Notes under the pieces: model-generated
The model's database searches: none
What the model was told of the DNA's origin: nothing
The model's input: only the letters and a program-made list of their open reading frames with translations
Shown: positions 55,095-63,877 of the stretch, in pieces
Layout: each line of letters opens with the position of its first letter
Numbering within the stretch: position 1 is the first letter of the stretch
Translations under genes and position numbers: made by a program
Source of the DNA: Pirellulales bacterium
Lineage (GTDB): Bacteria; Planctomycetota; Planctomycetia; Pirellulales; Thermoguttaceae
Reading direction: 5' to 3'
Length of the DNA: 64,000 nucleotides
Assembly (NCBI GenBank): GCA_016936015.1
Contig: JAFGPV010000028.1
Coordinates: 1-64,000 of the forward strand

Positions 55095-55519
55095 GGCATG
55101 TTTCCATTGTCAAAAGGACATCACAGTGTCCGAAGATAGACTCTGACACGAGACGAATGAGCAAATTCCGGGCCGATTCTTTAGATACTGGATGATTTAA
55201 TAAAGTTCTGATGTAATTTCTTGCCAGGATTGCAGATCGAACGCCGGCAGGGACAAATCCGGGCATGGAATCATCGCGCGGAACGTAAAGGAATTTGAAC
55301 AAATCCGCGATTAGATTATCATCATTGTATTAAAGAATTCGCATTCCCCGGATTATTCATCATCATCCTGGGCGAAGCAGCGTCATCCTGAGCGAAGCGA
55401 AGGATCTTTGTACTCCAGAGCCAAGATTCATCGCTATGTCGAGAATGATTGTTATCCGTTGGTCGCGGACGCACTGTATCGGCAGAGGGGATTTCTCCGG
55501 TTTATTACTCGTTCGCACT
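55095..55519. other. Control region of PEP-CTERM gene 1
   Basis: No gene seen. Parallels the region 56156-56571: a sigma-54 motif (55160-55175), a conserved AACAAATCYG...ATTATCATC block near 55300-55330 and an AATTCGC motif are repeated there in the same order. A TCCTGAGCGAAGCGAAGGATC element is at 55386-55408, a widely dispersed bacterial repeat. Confidence 0.65.
55160..55175 (-). promoter_or_regulatory. Sigma-54-type promoter (PEP-CTERM 1)
   Basis: Minus strand CGGCCCG-GAAT-TTGCT: GG and GC exactly ten bases apart and a perfect TTGC box, against the consensus TGGCACG-N4-TTGCW. Confidence 0.7.
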
Positions 55520-56155
55520 TCAGGCCGACGCTCGACGCTCCCGCCAGAGACAGGCCGTCATCCCAAAGGCCATCATACCCCATATTAAGATGGACGTTGG
55601 TTCGGGCAATACCTGTTGTTGTTCGTTAATCGATAGGTCGTCCATTGCGAAATGCGTTCCATGACCAGGGTACGCGTCGTGATGGATCCCTCCTGTAGAG
55701 CTGAATTCCACCTTGTCGATCCCCTCCCAATTGAATTCCACTAAGGTGTGGTGGTCGGCGTCAACCAGGAAGGTCTTTTCATTCATCATGGTAGAGCCGT
55801 CGTACCCCTTTGCGGTAATCTCTAATCCATCGTTCCACGCACCCGTGAAATATGCTGAGTTAAAAGTGAATTTCGAATCGCTTGAGAAGGATACAGGATC
55901 GCTAAAAGCTCTATAGGCTATGTTGGTCTGGGACACCACTCCCGGCTCATAACCGTTGGGATATGTAGGATAATTATTGCCATTCATGTACCAGAAATCA
56001 CTGCTCCAAGTCATACCCCCATAGCCGTTTGGGACATGCGTACGATGCCCCGTCAGGTCGTCGAAATTTATGATGAAAGCTTGGGCGGCTGGAGTCGCGG
56101 CCACGAGTAAGGCTGTCGCCAATAGGATTGCCACGTACCAGGATTTTTTCAACAT
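55520..56155 (-). CDS. PEP-CTERM protein 2
   Basis: A 211-residue paralog of PEP-CTERM protein 1. The signal peptide opens MLKKSWYVAILLATALLVAA; the sorting signal is LPEPTSILIWGMMAFGMTAC followed by WRERR. The body shares PNGYGGMTWSSDFWYM, FNSAYFTGAWNDGLEITAKG and VEFNWEGIDKVEFSS with its neighbour. The start (56155) is set by AAAGGAGG six bases upstream; an earlier in-frame ATG reads through this box. It is preceded by its own sigma-54 motif, so the whole transcription unit was duplicated. Confidence 0.93.
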   Translation of the reverse strand: MLKKSWYVAILLATALLVAATPAAQAFIINFDDLTGHRTHVPNGYGGMTWSSDFWYMNGNNYPTYPNGYEPGVVSQTNIAYRAFSDPVSFSSDSKFTFNSAYFTGAWNDGLEITAKGYDGSTMMNEKTFLVDADHHTLVEFNWEGIDKVEFSSTGGIHHDAYPGHGTHFAMDDLSINEQQQVLPEPTSILIWGMMAFGMTACLWRERRASA

Positions 56156-56571
56156 CGCCCATCCTCCTTTATAAAAAACAATGAGAAACAAACATTACAG
56201 CGTCTGAAAAGATTTTCTGACGGCAATGCACCGAGCAAATTCCGAGCCGATCCTCCGAAAGTTGATTATTTAATATCAGCCGGAGTGCGAAATCTCTTGC
56301 CAGATTTGCAGATTTGCCTTTGGAAGGGGGACTCTCTTCCAGGAAACCGTCCCCTGGTGCGTTAAGAGAATTAAACAAATCTGTATTCAAATTATCATCT
56401 TGTTTCAGGGAATTCGCGCTCCTTCGGATGATTCATCCCCATTATCCTGAGGGCGCCGGCCGGACGCCGTCGACAGATGGTCGGCGCTGATCGGCGAAGG
56501 ATCTCCATTGCCTGCACAAGAGCTTGGATTCTTCGCCGCACTCAAAATGACAGTGAACGAGACTATCCGGA
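56156..56571. other. Control region of PEP-CTERM gene 2
   Basis: No gene seen. Holds the sigma-54 motif at 56234-56249 and the same block order as 55095-55519. Toward 56440-56540 there are CATTATCCTGAGG and GATTCTTCGCCGCACTC pieces of the dispersed GAAGGATC element, just after the end of the membrane-protein gene. Confidence 0.65.
56234..56249 (-). promoter_or_regulatory. Sigma-54-type promoter (PEP-CTERM 2)
   Basis: Minus strand CGGCTCG-GAAT-TTGCT, GG-N10-GC spacing, identical to the neighbour's motif except one base. The gene's ATG is about 80 bases downstream. Confidence 0.7.
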
Positions 56572-58119
56572 TCAGCGCGACCGGGGCGGGAGGATTTCGA
56601 CCAACAACGCTTGGTCGTCTTGATAGCGGACGCGGCACCGCGGCTCCCGGGCAAGGACCGACCGGAGACCAGGGTGCCGGGCGAGGCTGACCACCAGGAA
56701 CCGCAGGCGGCAGCGGTCGGCCAGAGCGAGCCAGCCGGTCGCGCTCGAGCTTGAAGGTGCGGAGGAGTAGGCCAACGGTTCGACCGCACCGCCGGTGCGC
56801 CATATTAAATAATCGGTCCAGTCCCTGGGAGCGACGATTTGGCCCGCGATCTCCCGGCCAACCAGATCCTCGGCAAGATGGTAAGGCGTGTCGGCGGAAA
56901 AGACGGCGGGATCGGGACGATGCCGGCCCGTCAGCAGGGCGTAACTGGGCGGGGACCAAATCACGGTGACAAAAACAACCGCAATCAGCAGCCGGGTCCT
57001 CCACCGTCCCGCGGCCGCCGCTTCCGCCACGGACGGAGAATTTTCCGCCGGCCGGGACCGCCAAAGCGCCGCGGCGTGGGGCGCCGCCAACCAGGGCCAT
57101 AGTAGGGCCCACCACGTTCCCATCTTCATACTCGTCACCGCCAACAGCCCGAAACCCGTAAGCAGCAACATTTCCCAGGCCGTCTTCCGACGAGGGCTTG
57201 AGGAGACCAGTACGACCGTCAAAACCAGCGACACCATCAGCATTACGCCCGGGAGGCTGAATGCCTCCGCCGGCCGCCACGGAGCGATCCAGGAAAAAAT
57301 GGTTTGCCACGCGCACCCGGCCGTCGCCGGAAGCAACCAAACGCCCCGGGGATTCAAGCAGACGCCGGCCGTGCTCAGCAGCAGCGCAAGCCAGGCGTGG
57401 GCGACGGCAGGCTGAATCCAGGTCGTCATCAAGTTGCGTTGTTTACGCCATGTGTCCCAGGTGCTTCCCACAGTAAAACACGTCAATGCCGCCAGCCCTA
57501 CGAGAAACGAACCGTGCAGGTTGGCCCATAGCGCGAACAGCAAGGGAAGCCAGAAAAGGGGATGACGCCGTTGCGGTAATTGAGTGATTGCCCAGAGGAC
57601 GCCGACGAAGGCCGCCATTCCAAGCCCTTGGGCGTAGAGGATCCCGACGCCGGGTAAACACAGCACGAAGGCGACGGCCGCGGCGGCGGCCCAAGCCCAG
57701 GAAACTCCTCGCCCCGCCACCGCCAAGGCAAGCCCGCCCGCCGTCAGGGTCATCAATAAAGCGTGGGCCAGCACCAATCCTTCCGCCCCCAAAACGCGAT
57801 ACCAAAGGTAGCCGAGCAGTTGGCTCAGCCAAGAGGCGTTCAGGTGCGGCTCGGAGTCGGCCAAAGAATGAAATGGATTGCCTTGGGGCAATGCGCGATG
57901 CTCAACCATCCAACGGCCGATGGAAAGATGCCCCCAAAGGTCCGCGTGGTTCAGCCGGTTCACGCTCGTTGCAAACCACGTTGCGCAGAGGACCAAGGCC
58001 ACGGCCAAGCCCCCCCGGCTCGTGCGGGGAAACCAGCGCTCCGAAATCACCGGCCGCAGGACGATCCGGCGGCCGTTCGGGGCCTGGACGTCTACAGTCG
58101 GAGGGGGGAGACTTTTCAT
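56572..58119 (-). CDS. Polytopic membrane protein, GT-C-like
   Basis: A 515-residue protein with about 10-11 membrane helices. The segment after the first helix, NHADLWGHLSIGRWMVEHRA followed by NPFHSLADSEPHLNASWLSQ, contains the acidic-loop pattern (DLWxHLxxGRW, then an N/H-x-SWL) of a widespread membrane family distantly like GT-C glycosyltransferases. The C-terminal about 110 residues are soluble and probably periplasmic. It may add sugars to exported proteins or surface polymers; this is inference from fold and from its place between the PEP-CTERM genes and their probable regulator. The start at 58119 is a choice; another ATG lies 23 codons upstream. Confidence 0.65.
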   Translation of the reverse strand: MKSLPPPTVDVQAPNGRRIVLRPVISERWFPRTSRGGLAVALVLCATWFATSVNRLNHADLWGHLSIGRWMVEHRALPQGNPFHSLADSEPHLNASWLSQLLGYLWYRVLGAEGLVLAHALLMTLTAGGLALAVAGRGVSWAWAAAAAVAFVLCLPGVGILYAQGLGMAAFVGVLWAITQLPQRRHPLFWLPLLFALWANLHGSFLVGLAALTCFTVGSTWDTWRKQRNLMTTWIQPAVAHAWLALLLSTAGVCLNPRGVWLLPATAGCAWQTIFSWIAPWRPAEAFSLPGVMLMVSLVLTVVLVSSSPRRKTAWEMLLLTGFGLLAVTSMKMGTWWALLWPWLAAPHAAALWRSRPAENSPSVAEAAAAGRWRTRLLIAVVFVTVIWSPPSYALLTGRHRPDPAVFSADTPYHLAEDLVGREIAGQIVAPRDWTDYLIWRTGGAVEPLAYSSAPSSSSATGWLALADRCRLRFLVVSLARHPGLRSVLAREPRCRVRYQDDQALLVEILPPRSR

Positions 58120-58232
58120 GGCGGAATCATTGGCGGTTATTGAAAATCTCCTCCGCGTGTTGCCTGCAGACCGACCCCTTTGCTTCATAGATTAAGCGAA
58201 TTGTGTATTTTTTTTCAGAGGTCCGCCGGGCA

Positions 58233-59666
58233 TTAATATTGATTAGCCGTCTCCGAGGGCGGTTCCGAGATGCCTTTCAGAGAATCCAGAATGCCCAATC
58301 TCCGCATTTTGTTGTAAAGCGTGACCCGGCTGATCCCCAGTTCCACGGCCGTGTCGGAGCGACGGAAGTTGTTTCGCCCCAACGATTCGGTGATGATCTG
58401 GTATTCCGCTTCCTTGACGTGTCGCTCCAGCAAGGACGATTCTTGATCCGGCTTCAGGGCGAAGTGCGAAGGGACGGGACTCGCGCCCGCCTCGCGGATG
58501 TGGCTGGGCAACTCGCTCGGCTTCAGCGTGCCGTCGCGGCAATAGAGGCACGCACGGCGCATGACGTTCTCCATCTCCCGGATGTTGCCCGGCCAACCGT
58601 ACCGCTGCATCACTTCCATAAATTCCCGGGTGACGCGCCATATTTTCGTCCGGTAAGTCCGGCTATAGTCCAAAGCGAACTTCAACACGAAGTACTGAAT
58701 GTCCAAGGTCCTCTCCCTTAACGGGGGGAGGACGAAACTCAAGGTGTTCAAACGGTAGAAGAAATCTTTGCGGAATTTTCCTGCCGCCATCAATTCCTCC
58801 AGATTCACGTTCGAGCCGACGATCAAGGCGGCGCGGGACACCTGCGTGACGTTGCTCCCCACGGCTTCGTACTCGCCCGTCTCGATCACCCGCAGCAACT
58901 TGGCCTGCTGATCGGGCGTCAGGACGTCGATCTCGTCCAGGATCAGGGTGCCGTTCTCGGCCGCGGCAAATTTACCCAACCGGTTCTGATCGGCGCCGGT
59001 GAATGCGCCCTTCACGTGGCCAAACAACTCGCTTTCGATCAGGTTCGGCGGCAGCGCGCCGCAGGCCACGGTCAGACACCGTTCGTTGCAACGCGACGAC
59101 AACTCGTGAATCAGCCGCGCCAGATGGGTTTTCCCGACGCCCGTCTCTCCGGTCAGTAAAATCGGCACCGCGTAGTTCCCGGCTACTTTAATCTCCTGGA
59201 GCATCGGAAAGATCGACTCGGTGAAGGTCGTCAGGTGCCGGGTTTTCCCGTGCAACACCTGGTGCGGCCTCCGCTGGCAGAAATCCTCCAACTCGGCCTC
59301 CAGCTTCGTATACTCGTCGACCAACTGGATCAGCCGGGCGGGATCGAACGGCAGATCGATGCTTTCCGGCGTCACCGTGGCCGCTGCCTTCCGCAACGAC
59401 TCCGGACAATCGGGATCGATCAGCCCAATCATGAATGCCTGATCCGACATCTGGGCCATCTCCGCCAGATATCCGTTTCGGGAAAGCCCTTCCTGGCTGA
59501 GCGTACTCCAATGCACCAGAACCACCGGAAACGACAAGGACCTCATCTGGCCACAGGCCGTTTTGAAATCCTCCACGATTTTTACGTGGAATCCAGGCTG
59601 AAATTTTTTACGTATTTGACCCACCAACTGCGCGTTGCGCGTGACGGCAAGTATCAAGCGAGACAT
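58233..59666 (-). CDS. Sigma-54-dependent activator, PrsR-like, degenerate receiver
   Basis: A 477-residue NtrC-type transcription activator. The central AAA+ domain has Walker A GETGVGKT (173-180), the sigma-54 contact loop GAFTGA (220-225), Walker B LILDEI and PLRERTLDI; a Fis-type helix-turn-helix ends it (RRSDTAVELGISRVTLYNKM). The first about 125 residues look like a receiver domain, but the usual phospho-Asp strand reads VVLVHWSTL, so it is probably not phosphorylated; no sensor kinase is adjacent. Length and context resemble the PrsR regulators of PEP-CTERM loci. The likely targets are the three PEP-CTERM genes with -24/-12 motifs nearby. Confidence 0.9.
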   Translation of the reverse strand: MSRLILAVTRNAQLVGQIRKKFQPGFHVKIVEDFKTACGQMRSLSFPVVLVHWSTLSQEGLSRNGYLAEMAQMSDQAFMIGLIDPDCPESLRKAAATVTPESIDLPFDPARLIQLVDEYTKLEAELEDFCQRRPHQVLHGKTRHLTTFTESIFPMLQEIKVAGNYAVPILLTGETGVGKTHLARLIHELSSRCNERCLTVACGALPPNLIESELFGHVKGAFTGADQNRLGKFAAAENGTLILDEIDVLTPDQQAKLLRVIETGEYEAVGSNVTQVSRAALIVGSNVNLEELMAAGKFRKDFFYRLNTLSFVLPPLRERTLDIQYFVLKFALDYSRTYRTKIWRVTREFMEVMQRYGWPGNIREMENVMRRACLYCRDGTLKPSELPSHIREAGASPVPSHFALKPDQESSLLERHVKEAEYQIITESLGRNNFRRSDTAVELGISRVTLYNKMRRLGILDSLKGISEPPSETANQY

Positions 59667-60255
59667 CGAATTGCCCTTCCTTGTTGATTTTCTCTAGATT
59701 AACTTGCTCAACGAGAAGAGATAGCCGGCCTTTTCACGAATTAAAACATGAGATTTTTTTAATATACAAAACAACCTAAATTAACTTGTCGCATGTATAA
59801 AGTGCATTAATAACAAAACGCGCAAACTATCTTTCTCGTCTATGTACACCAAAATGTACGCATTATAGAGTTTACTCAATCTGTGTCAAGTAGTCATTCC
59901 AACTACTTCCAAGATGTAAAACGACCATGTGTGTATTTGGGCAATATGCGTACAATGGGTGACATCATTGCGCTCCGCTAGTCGTTCTCTCATCCACTCA
60001 TCTTTCAGCCAGTATCTTTCTAGGCATTACTCGATAATTCACTGTTACCCTAACAAGGACACCAGCTATGACAACCACTTGCGATACCGGTAGTTACAGA
60101 ATGGTGCCGCATCGGAAAGTAAAAATAGGAAATTTCGTAAAAAACTACGCAAATTGACATATAACCGTCGATGATCATCATAGTCCGTCTACTATGTACC
60201 TCCCGGGAGGCGGAACCAGAGGAAGATACTCTTAGCTTCCACAAGGAGGAGTTGG
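59667..60255. other. AT-rich divergent control region
   Basis: About 590 bases between the activator gene (minus) and a secreted Cys-rich gene (plus). A near-perfect sigma-70 promoter for the activator lies at 59862-59889. On the plus strand an isolated TTGACA is at 60154 without a good -10. A weak GG-N10-GC (59958-59971, ending TTGC) was noted. No open coding region is supported. Confidence 0.6.
59862..59889 (-). promoter_or_regulatory. Consensus sigma-70 promoter of the activator gene
   Basis: Minus strand TTGACA, 16-base spacer, TATAAT, both hexamers perfect. It is about 195 bases before the ATG. This suggests the activator is made constitutively and is controlled at the level of activity. 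Confidence 0.75.
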
Positions 60256-60732
60256 ATGTCTACGACGAAACGGAGTTTAATGGTTTCGGCATGGTTCATG
60301 GCGATGTTCCTCGCGGTTGCAAGCCAAACACCGATGGCTTCCGCCCAAGAGCCGTCCGTCACACCGATGTCGTGTTGCAGGTATATACCCCCTCGTGATC
60401 CGCAGGTGGAGCCGTGCTTCGTTGGCCAATACCTGGGCTGGGTCAACGATTGGTTCAAACCAATGCCCCAGACCTGCTACTCACCGACTTTTGGTTGCTA
60501 TCCCGGCAACGGGCGCGATATCCAACGCTATCCGGCATTTCACGGAAATTACTACCGCCGGGCCTACAATTATCGCCATTTGAGCCAGTGGCCCTGGGAG
60601 GCGGAACTCCATGAACCGGTCGGTTATTGCCCGACGGCCTGCCGAGGCCCCCTGGCGCTGCCGATGGTGCCGCAGTCCTTGCCGCCCATCGCAGAACCAA
60701 TACCCAAGGGGGAACCCATTGCGATTCCTTGA
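60256..60732 (+). CDS. Small secreted Cys/Tyr/Pro-rich protein
   Basis: A 158-residue exported protein. The signal peptide ends at about residue 30 (VASQTPMASAQE). The mature part has six Cys and is rich in Tyr, Pro and Trp (SCCRYIPPRDPQVEP, CYSPTFGCYPGNGRDIQRY, GYCPTACRG) with no known domain; probably a disulfide-stabilised wall or envelope component. AAGGAGGAG precedes the ATG. A strong terminator follows, so it is a single-gene unit next to the exosortase locus. Confidence 0.75.
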   Translation: MSTTKRSLMVSAWFMAMFLAVASQTPMASAQEPSVTPMSCCRYIPPRDPQVEPCFVGQYLGWVNDWFKPMPQTCYSPTFGCYPGNGRDIQRYPAFHGNYYRRAYNYRHLSQWPWEAELHEPVGYCPTACRGPLALPMVPQSLPPIAEPIPKGEPIAIP

Positions 60733-60795
60733 GTGTTCAATCTACTTTACATTGTGTTTGCGCGCTGAATGAAGCGTGTTAATCGAGTTTGACAC

Positions 60796-60835
60796 GGGCC
60801 TCGGTATTCAGGATGCCGAGGCCCTTTTCTTTTTC
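60796..60835 (+). terminator. Rho-independent terminator
   Basis: GGGCCTCGG and CCGAGGCCC form a perfect 9-bp stem (60796-60804, 60116-type loop of 11 bases, 60816-60824), followed by TTTTCTTTTTC. Confidence 0.9.
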
Positions 60836-60933
60836 TCCGTCTTGAGTGCCTTAATTGCTAAGTACCGCAACATTCGCCCCTTACTAAGGCTCCTCTCATT
60901 TTTTTTAGCGCGATGCATTGTGGAGACACCCAT

Positions 60934-60949
60934 TGGCACGATAAGTGCA
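60934..60949 (+). promoter_or_regulatory. Sigma-54-type promoter (PEP-CTERM 3)
   Basis: TGGCACG-ATAA-GTGCA: the -24 element is a perfect TGGCACG, and GG and GC are ten bases apart. It is 95 bases before the PEP-CTERM 3 ATG. Confidence 0.75.
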
Positions 60950-61044
60950 TCAAATGGGGCGGTGCTATAGAGGTGCGCTCTGCCCGTACTGTCCGAGCAG
61001 GGGGGCACTCCATTCAGGCGACATAACATTTTAAGGAGAAAGTT

Positions 61045-61872
61045 ATGAGCGGCAGCCTATCTCATCGCGGCCTCTTCCTACTCTTCGGGAGCATTTTGGG
61101 ATTGATTATCAGCGTCGGTCCGGCAAACGCTCTGATTATCGACGATTTTACCGGTGTGGATTACCCGCCCACCATGAACGCCTCGCCTGCTCCAACTCTG
61201 TGGACCGGTTCGTCGACGCACTGGGCGATTCAATGGGCGCCGACCGATCCCGGCGCCGCACCGATTAATGTTCACGGCAACATTGCTGAGGGCCACCCAT
61301 CCAGCGTGGTCAGTGGTGGCAGCCGGGAAACTTTTGTTGCGGCCTCCAACGTCTCTTATGGCCACAATTTCAGTGTTTATCTCAATGCCGTGTCCGGTCT
61401 TCTGACTTCCAATCAGGATACGGGCGTGATCGGGGGCGTATCGGGTGAACAAGGTTACGAAGAAACTCTGTCGCTAAAATACACCGGCTTTTCTTCCCCC
61501 TTGGATTTGTCGGGATATGAATTCCTGAATCTGGCGTTTACTTCGGTCGATCACGACACCGATGTTCACATCACGTTGGATGACGGGCCGACCGACCAAA
61601 CGATCGACTACCCCCTTGAAGAAAACGAGTCCCCGCAAGTGCTCAAGATCCCCCTGAGTGATTTTAACCTCGTCGATCTGGCAAATCTGATGGCGGTGAT
61701 GGTCAGCATCGACGGCGGGACCGTAAATCTTGATTTCGAGCTTGATAGCATTTACGTAACGGACGGGCGTGCTCCCGAGCCCTTCGCTCTGGGCATTTGG
61801 ATCTTGGGGAGCCTCGGCGCGTTGGGAATGGTCCGCGTTTGCCGCAATCGCCGGGAAACCGCTACGGTTTAA
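61045..61872 (+). CDS. PEP-CTERM protein 3
   Basis: A 275-residue exported protein. The signal peptide (about 1-28) is followed by a beta-rich body (DDFTGVDYPPTMNASPAPTL, SGYEFLNLAFTSVDHDTDVH, VDGGTVNLDFELDSIYV), and the end is the sorting signal APEPFALGIWILGSLGALGM followed by RVCRNRRE. It is unrelated in sequence to PEP-CTERM 1 and 2. AAGGAG precedes the ATG and a sigma-54 motif lies upstream. It opens a plus-strand series leading to the exosortase. Confidence 0.93.
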   Translation: MSGSLSHRGLFLLFGSILGLIISVGPANALIIDDFTGVDYPPTMNASPAPTLWTGSSTHWAIQWAPTDPGAAPINVHGNIAEGHPSSVVSGGSRETFVAASNVSYGHNFSVYLNAVSGLLTSNQDTGVIGGVSGEQGYEETLSLKYTGFSSPLDLSGYEFLNLAFTSVDHDTDVHITLDDGPTDQTIDYPLEENESPQVLKIPLSDFNLVDLANLMAVMVSIDGGTVNLDFELDSIYVTDGRAPEPFALGIWILGSLGALGMVRVCRNRRETATV

Positions 61873-61948
61873 CCGATAATCCTCCGGGGAAATGCTCCCC
61901 GTTATCCTCCTTTCCACAGATTGATTGCTGCGATTGAGGAAGACTGCC

Positions 61949-62218
61949 ATGAGTTGCAACGGTGCGAAAGCAAGGCGCAGGAAGGCGCGCCGCGGCGTGT
62001 TGACCTTTGAGTGGATTCTGATGGTGACGTTGCTGGTGATCGGCCTGATCGGCGGGCTGGCCGCCCTGCGCAACGTGCTGCTCGACCAGTTGTACGATCT
62101 GGAAAACGCCGTGGAAGCGATGAACTTTTCCGGTTCCGGCGATGCGCCCGACCAGGCCGCCGACGGTTCCACTGCCGCCAACGACTCGCAGACGTGGTGG
62201 GGTTCGGCGCAGCGTTAA
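61949..62218 (+). CDS. Small prepilin-like single-helix protein
   Basis: An 89-residue protein with a basic leader (KARRRKARR), then G|VLTFEWILMVTLLVIGLIGG: Gly at -1 and Glu at +5, the pattern cut by prepilin peptidases. The hydrophobic helix follows directly, and the tail is short, acidic and Ser-rich. It resembles Flp/TadE-type small pilins in layout, but the family is not certain. GAGGA lies eight bases before the ATG. It stands between PEP-CTERM 3 and a CpaC-N-like protein, another pilus-type part. Confidence 0.65.
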   Translation: MSCNGAKARRRKARRGVLTFEWILMVTLLVIGLIGGLAALRNVLLDQLYDLENAVEAMNFSGSGDAPDQAADGSTAANDSQTWWGSAQR

Positions 62219-62378
62219 AGGGTAATGGGGATTGACTCGCGGCCAAGGCTGGCCCTTTAAGGTGGTCACCTTCGAGGCCGTCTGGCAGTTGGTCACGGCC
62301 GGCAACGGCAAGGTGACGACGGCCGGACGGCTTCCTTCGTTTTAAAGCGGTTATCGAGAACAAATTCGTTTTTTACCA

Positions 62379-62798
62379 ATGACCATACGAATACCCCCCC
62401 GATCCCTGGCCTTTTTTGCGACGGCCGGTTTGACGGCTGTTTTGTTCACTGCCGCTGCCGCCGCGCCGCATCCCCAAGCCCGGGCGGTCCGGGCCCGGAA
62501 GGCCGGGGCCGACAAGAGATTTAAAGTCGAGAAACCCAAGTATGAATTGGAAGTCGTCCTGAAACGGAGCAAGGTGCTGCGATCCCGGGCCGACATCCGC
62601 CGCGTGGCCGTCTCTGACGCCCGCGTCACCGATGCGATCCTGGCCCCCCCGCACGACGTGATGATCCTGGGGAAGGCCGTGGGTAAAAGCACCGTCACGA
62701 TTTGGGTGGGAAATAAAACGCCCAAACCGGTCGTGATGCTGGTCCACGTGATTCATCCGGACGACCGGGTTGCGGTCCGCAAGACCGAGAAACAATAA
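62379..62798 (+). CDS. Secreted CpaC N-domain-like protein (pilus/secretin N domain)
   Basis: A 139-residue exported protein: a signal peptide to about residue 28, a basic linker, then one domain (about 52-130) reading YELEVVLKRSKVLRSRADIR, VAVSDARVTDAILAPPHDVM, GKAVGKSTVTIWV. This is the pattern of the N-terminal domain of CpaC/RcpA-type secretins (T2SS-T3SS_pil_N). No secretin barrel follows, so it is a free-standing periplasmic domain. With the prepilin-like gene just before it, it suggests a pilus-like component tied to the exosortase locus. Confidence 0.75.
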   Translation: MTIRIPPRSLAFFATAGLTAVLFTAAAAAPHPQARAVRARKAGADKRFKVEKPKYELEVVLKRSKVLRSRADIRRVAVSDARVTDAILAPPHDVMILGKAVGKSTVTIWVGNKTPKPVVMLVHVIHPDDRVAVRKTEKQ

Positions 62799-62938
62799 AT
62801 TTCGCACTGAAGGGGGGACGGCCCCTTTTTTGCCGACCATGCTGATCCTATTTCGCATGGTGCCTGACGGCGCCTGACGTGAAAGGGTGCCCGGACAATT
62901 GGGACTGCCCCCGCGTTTTTGGCCGGTCCCAAGAAGAA

Positions 62939-63877
62939 ATGAACGAGAATCGCTGCGACAAGTCACCGAAGGAAGCGCGTCCGATGCGCCGGGGGAGGGC
63001 TATTGCCCTCGGCGGCGTGTTGGTTTCTGCGCCGTTGATCGCGTTGTACGTTCCCACCTTTGTTGCGCTGGACCATATTTGGCGGATCGATCCTAACTAT
63101 TCCCACGGTTGGTTGGTGGTCGCCGCCAGTCTGTTTTTCGCCTATCGGGCCTGGCGCCGCGCCGGCCCTCCCTGGCAAACCGAGGTGCGTCCCGGGGAAC
63201 TCGTCCTGGGCGAGGGATTGCTGGCGCTCGGACTGGTGCTGCATTTTCTGGCCTCGTTCCTGGGGATGCTTTTGCTAGACGTGGTGGCGCTGATCCTGAT
63301 TCTCCGGGCGGGGCTGCTCCTGCTGGGAGGGAGGCAGGCGGTTCGGAACCACGGCTTTGCCTGTCTGTTTTTGATCTTCATGGCGCCTTTGCCGATCGTC
63401 TGGTACCAACCGTTGGCCAACCTCATGCAGCGTCTGGTAACCTCCCTGTCCGCCTCGGTAATCGGCGCCTTGGGCGTACCGGTGTTTGCGGAAGGCTACC
63501 TGCTCAGCGTGCCGGGGCATTCGATGGAGATGGCGGAGGCGTGCAGCGGACTCCGCCAACTGACGGCGTTTCTGGCCGTGGCGGTGGCCGTCGGGCACCT
63601 CACCGGCCGGGGATTCTGGTTCAAGGCGGCGCTGGCGGCGTTTTCGGGAGTGGTCGCCGTAGCGGCAAACTGCGTCCGCGTGGTGGCGACCGTGCTGATT
63701 TTGGTCTCGGCCGGGCCGGGCTGGGCCGAGGGCGTCTTCCACTCCGTCGAGGGTCTGATGGTGGTGGGTTTGGGATTGTTGATGCTGGTGGCATTGGCCT
63801 GGGGCCTGAGTTGCCTGGAAAACCGCCTGAAGCTGCGGGCGTCCGCGGTTCGGCAAAACTGTATTGTGGGGAAATGA
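62939..63877 (+). CDS. Exosortase (EpsH-type) membrane protease/transpeptidase
   Basis: A 312-residue polytopic membrane enzyme that recognises and cleaves PEP-CTERM signals. The catalytic set is complete: Cys202 in MAEACSGLRQ, Arg247 in NCVRVV and His268 in VFHSVEG. About eight helices are seen, and YSHGWLV in the first loop is typical. The start could be the ATG at 62939 (weak AAGAAG box) or 62984. Its last codons overlap the next gene's ATGA, as exosortase and EpsI usually do. Substrates in this window are three PEP-CTERM proteins. Confidence 0.95.
   Translation: MNENRCDKSPKEARPMRRGRAIALGGVLVSAPLIALYVPTFVALDHIWRIDPNYSHGWLVVAASLFFAYRAWRRAGPPWQTEVRPGELVLGEGLLALGLVLHFLASFLGMLLLDVVALILILRAGLLLLGGRQAVRNHGFACLFLIFMAPLPIVWYQPLANLMQRLVTSLSASVIGALGVPVFAEGYLLSVPGHSMEMAEACSGLRQLTAFLAVAVAVGHLTGRGFWFKAALAAFSGVVAVAANCVRVVATVLILVSAGPGWAEGVFHSVEGLMVVGLGLLMLVALAWGLSCLENRLKLRASAVRQNCIVGK

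Noticed and set aside
59957-59972. Sigma-54-like motif before the small Cys-rich gene
   Set aside because: The TTGC and GG-N10-GC spacing fit, but the -24 box is otherwise poor and it lies almost 300 bases from the gene.
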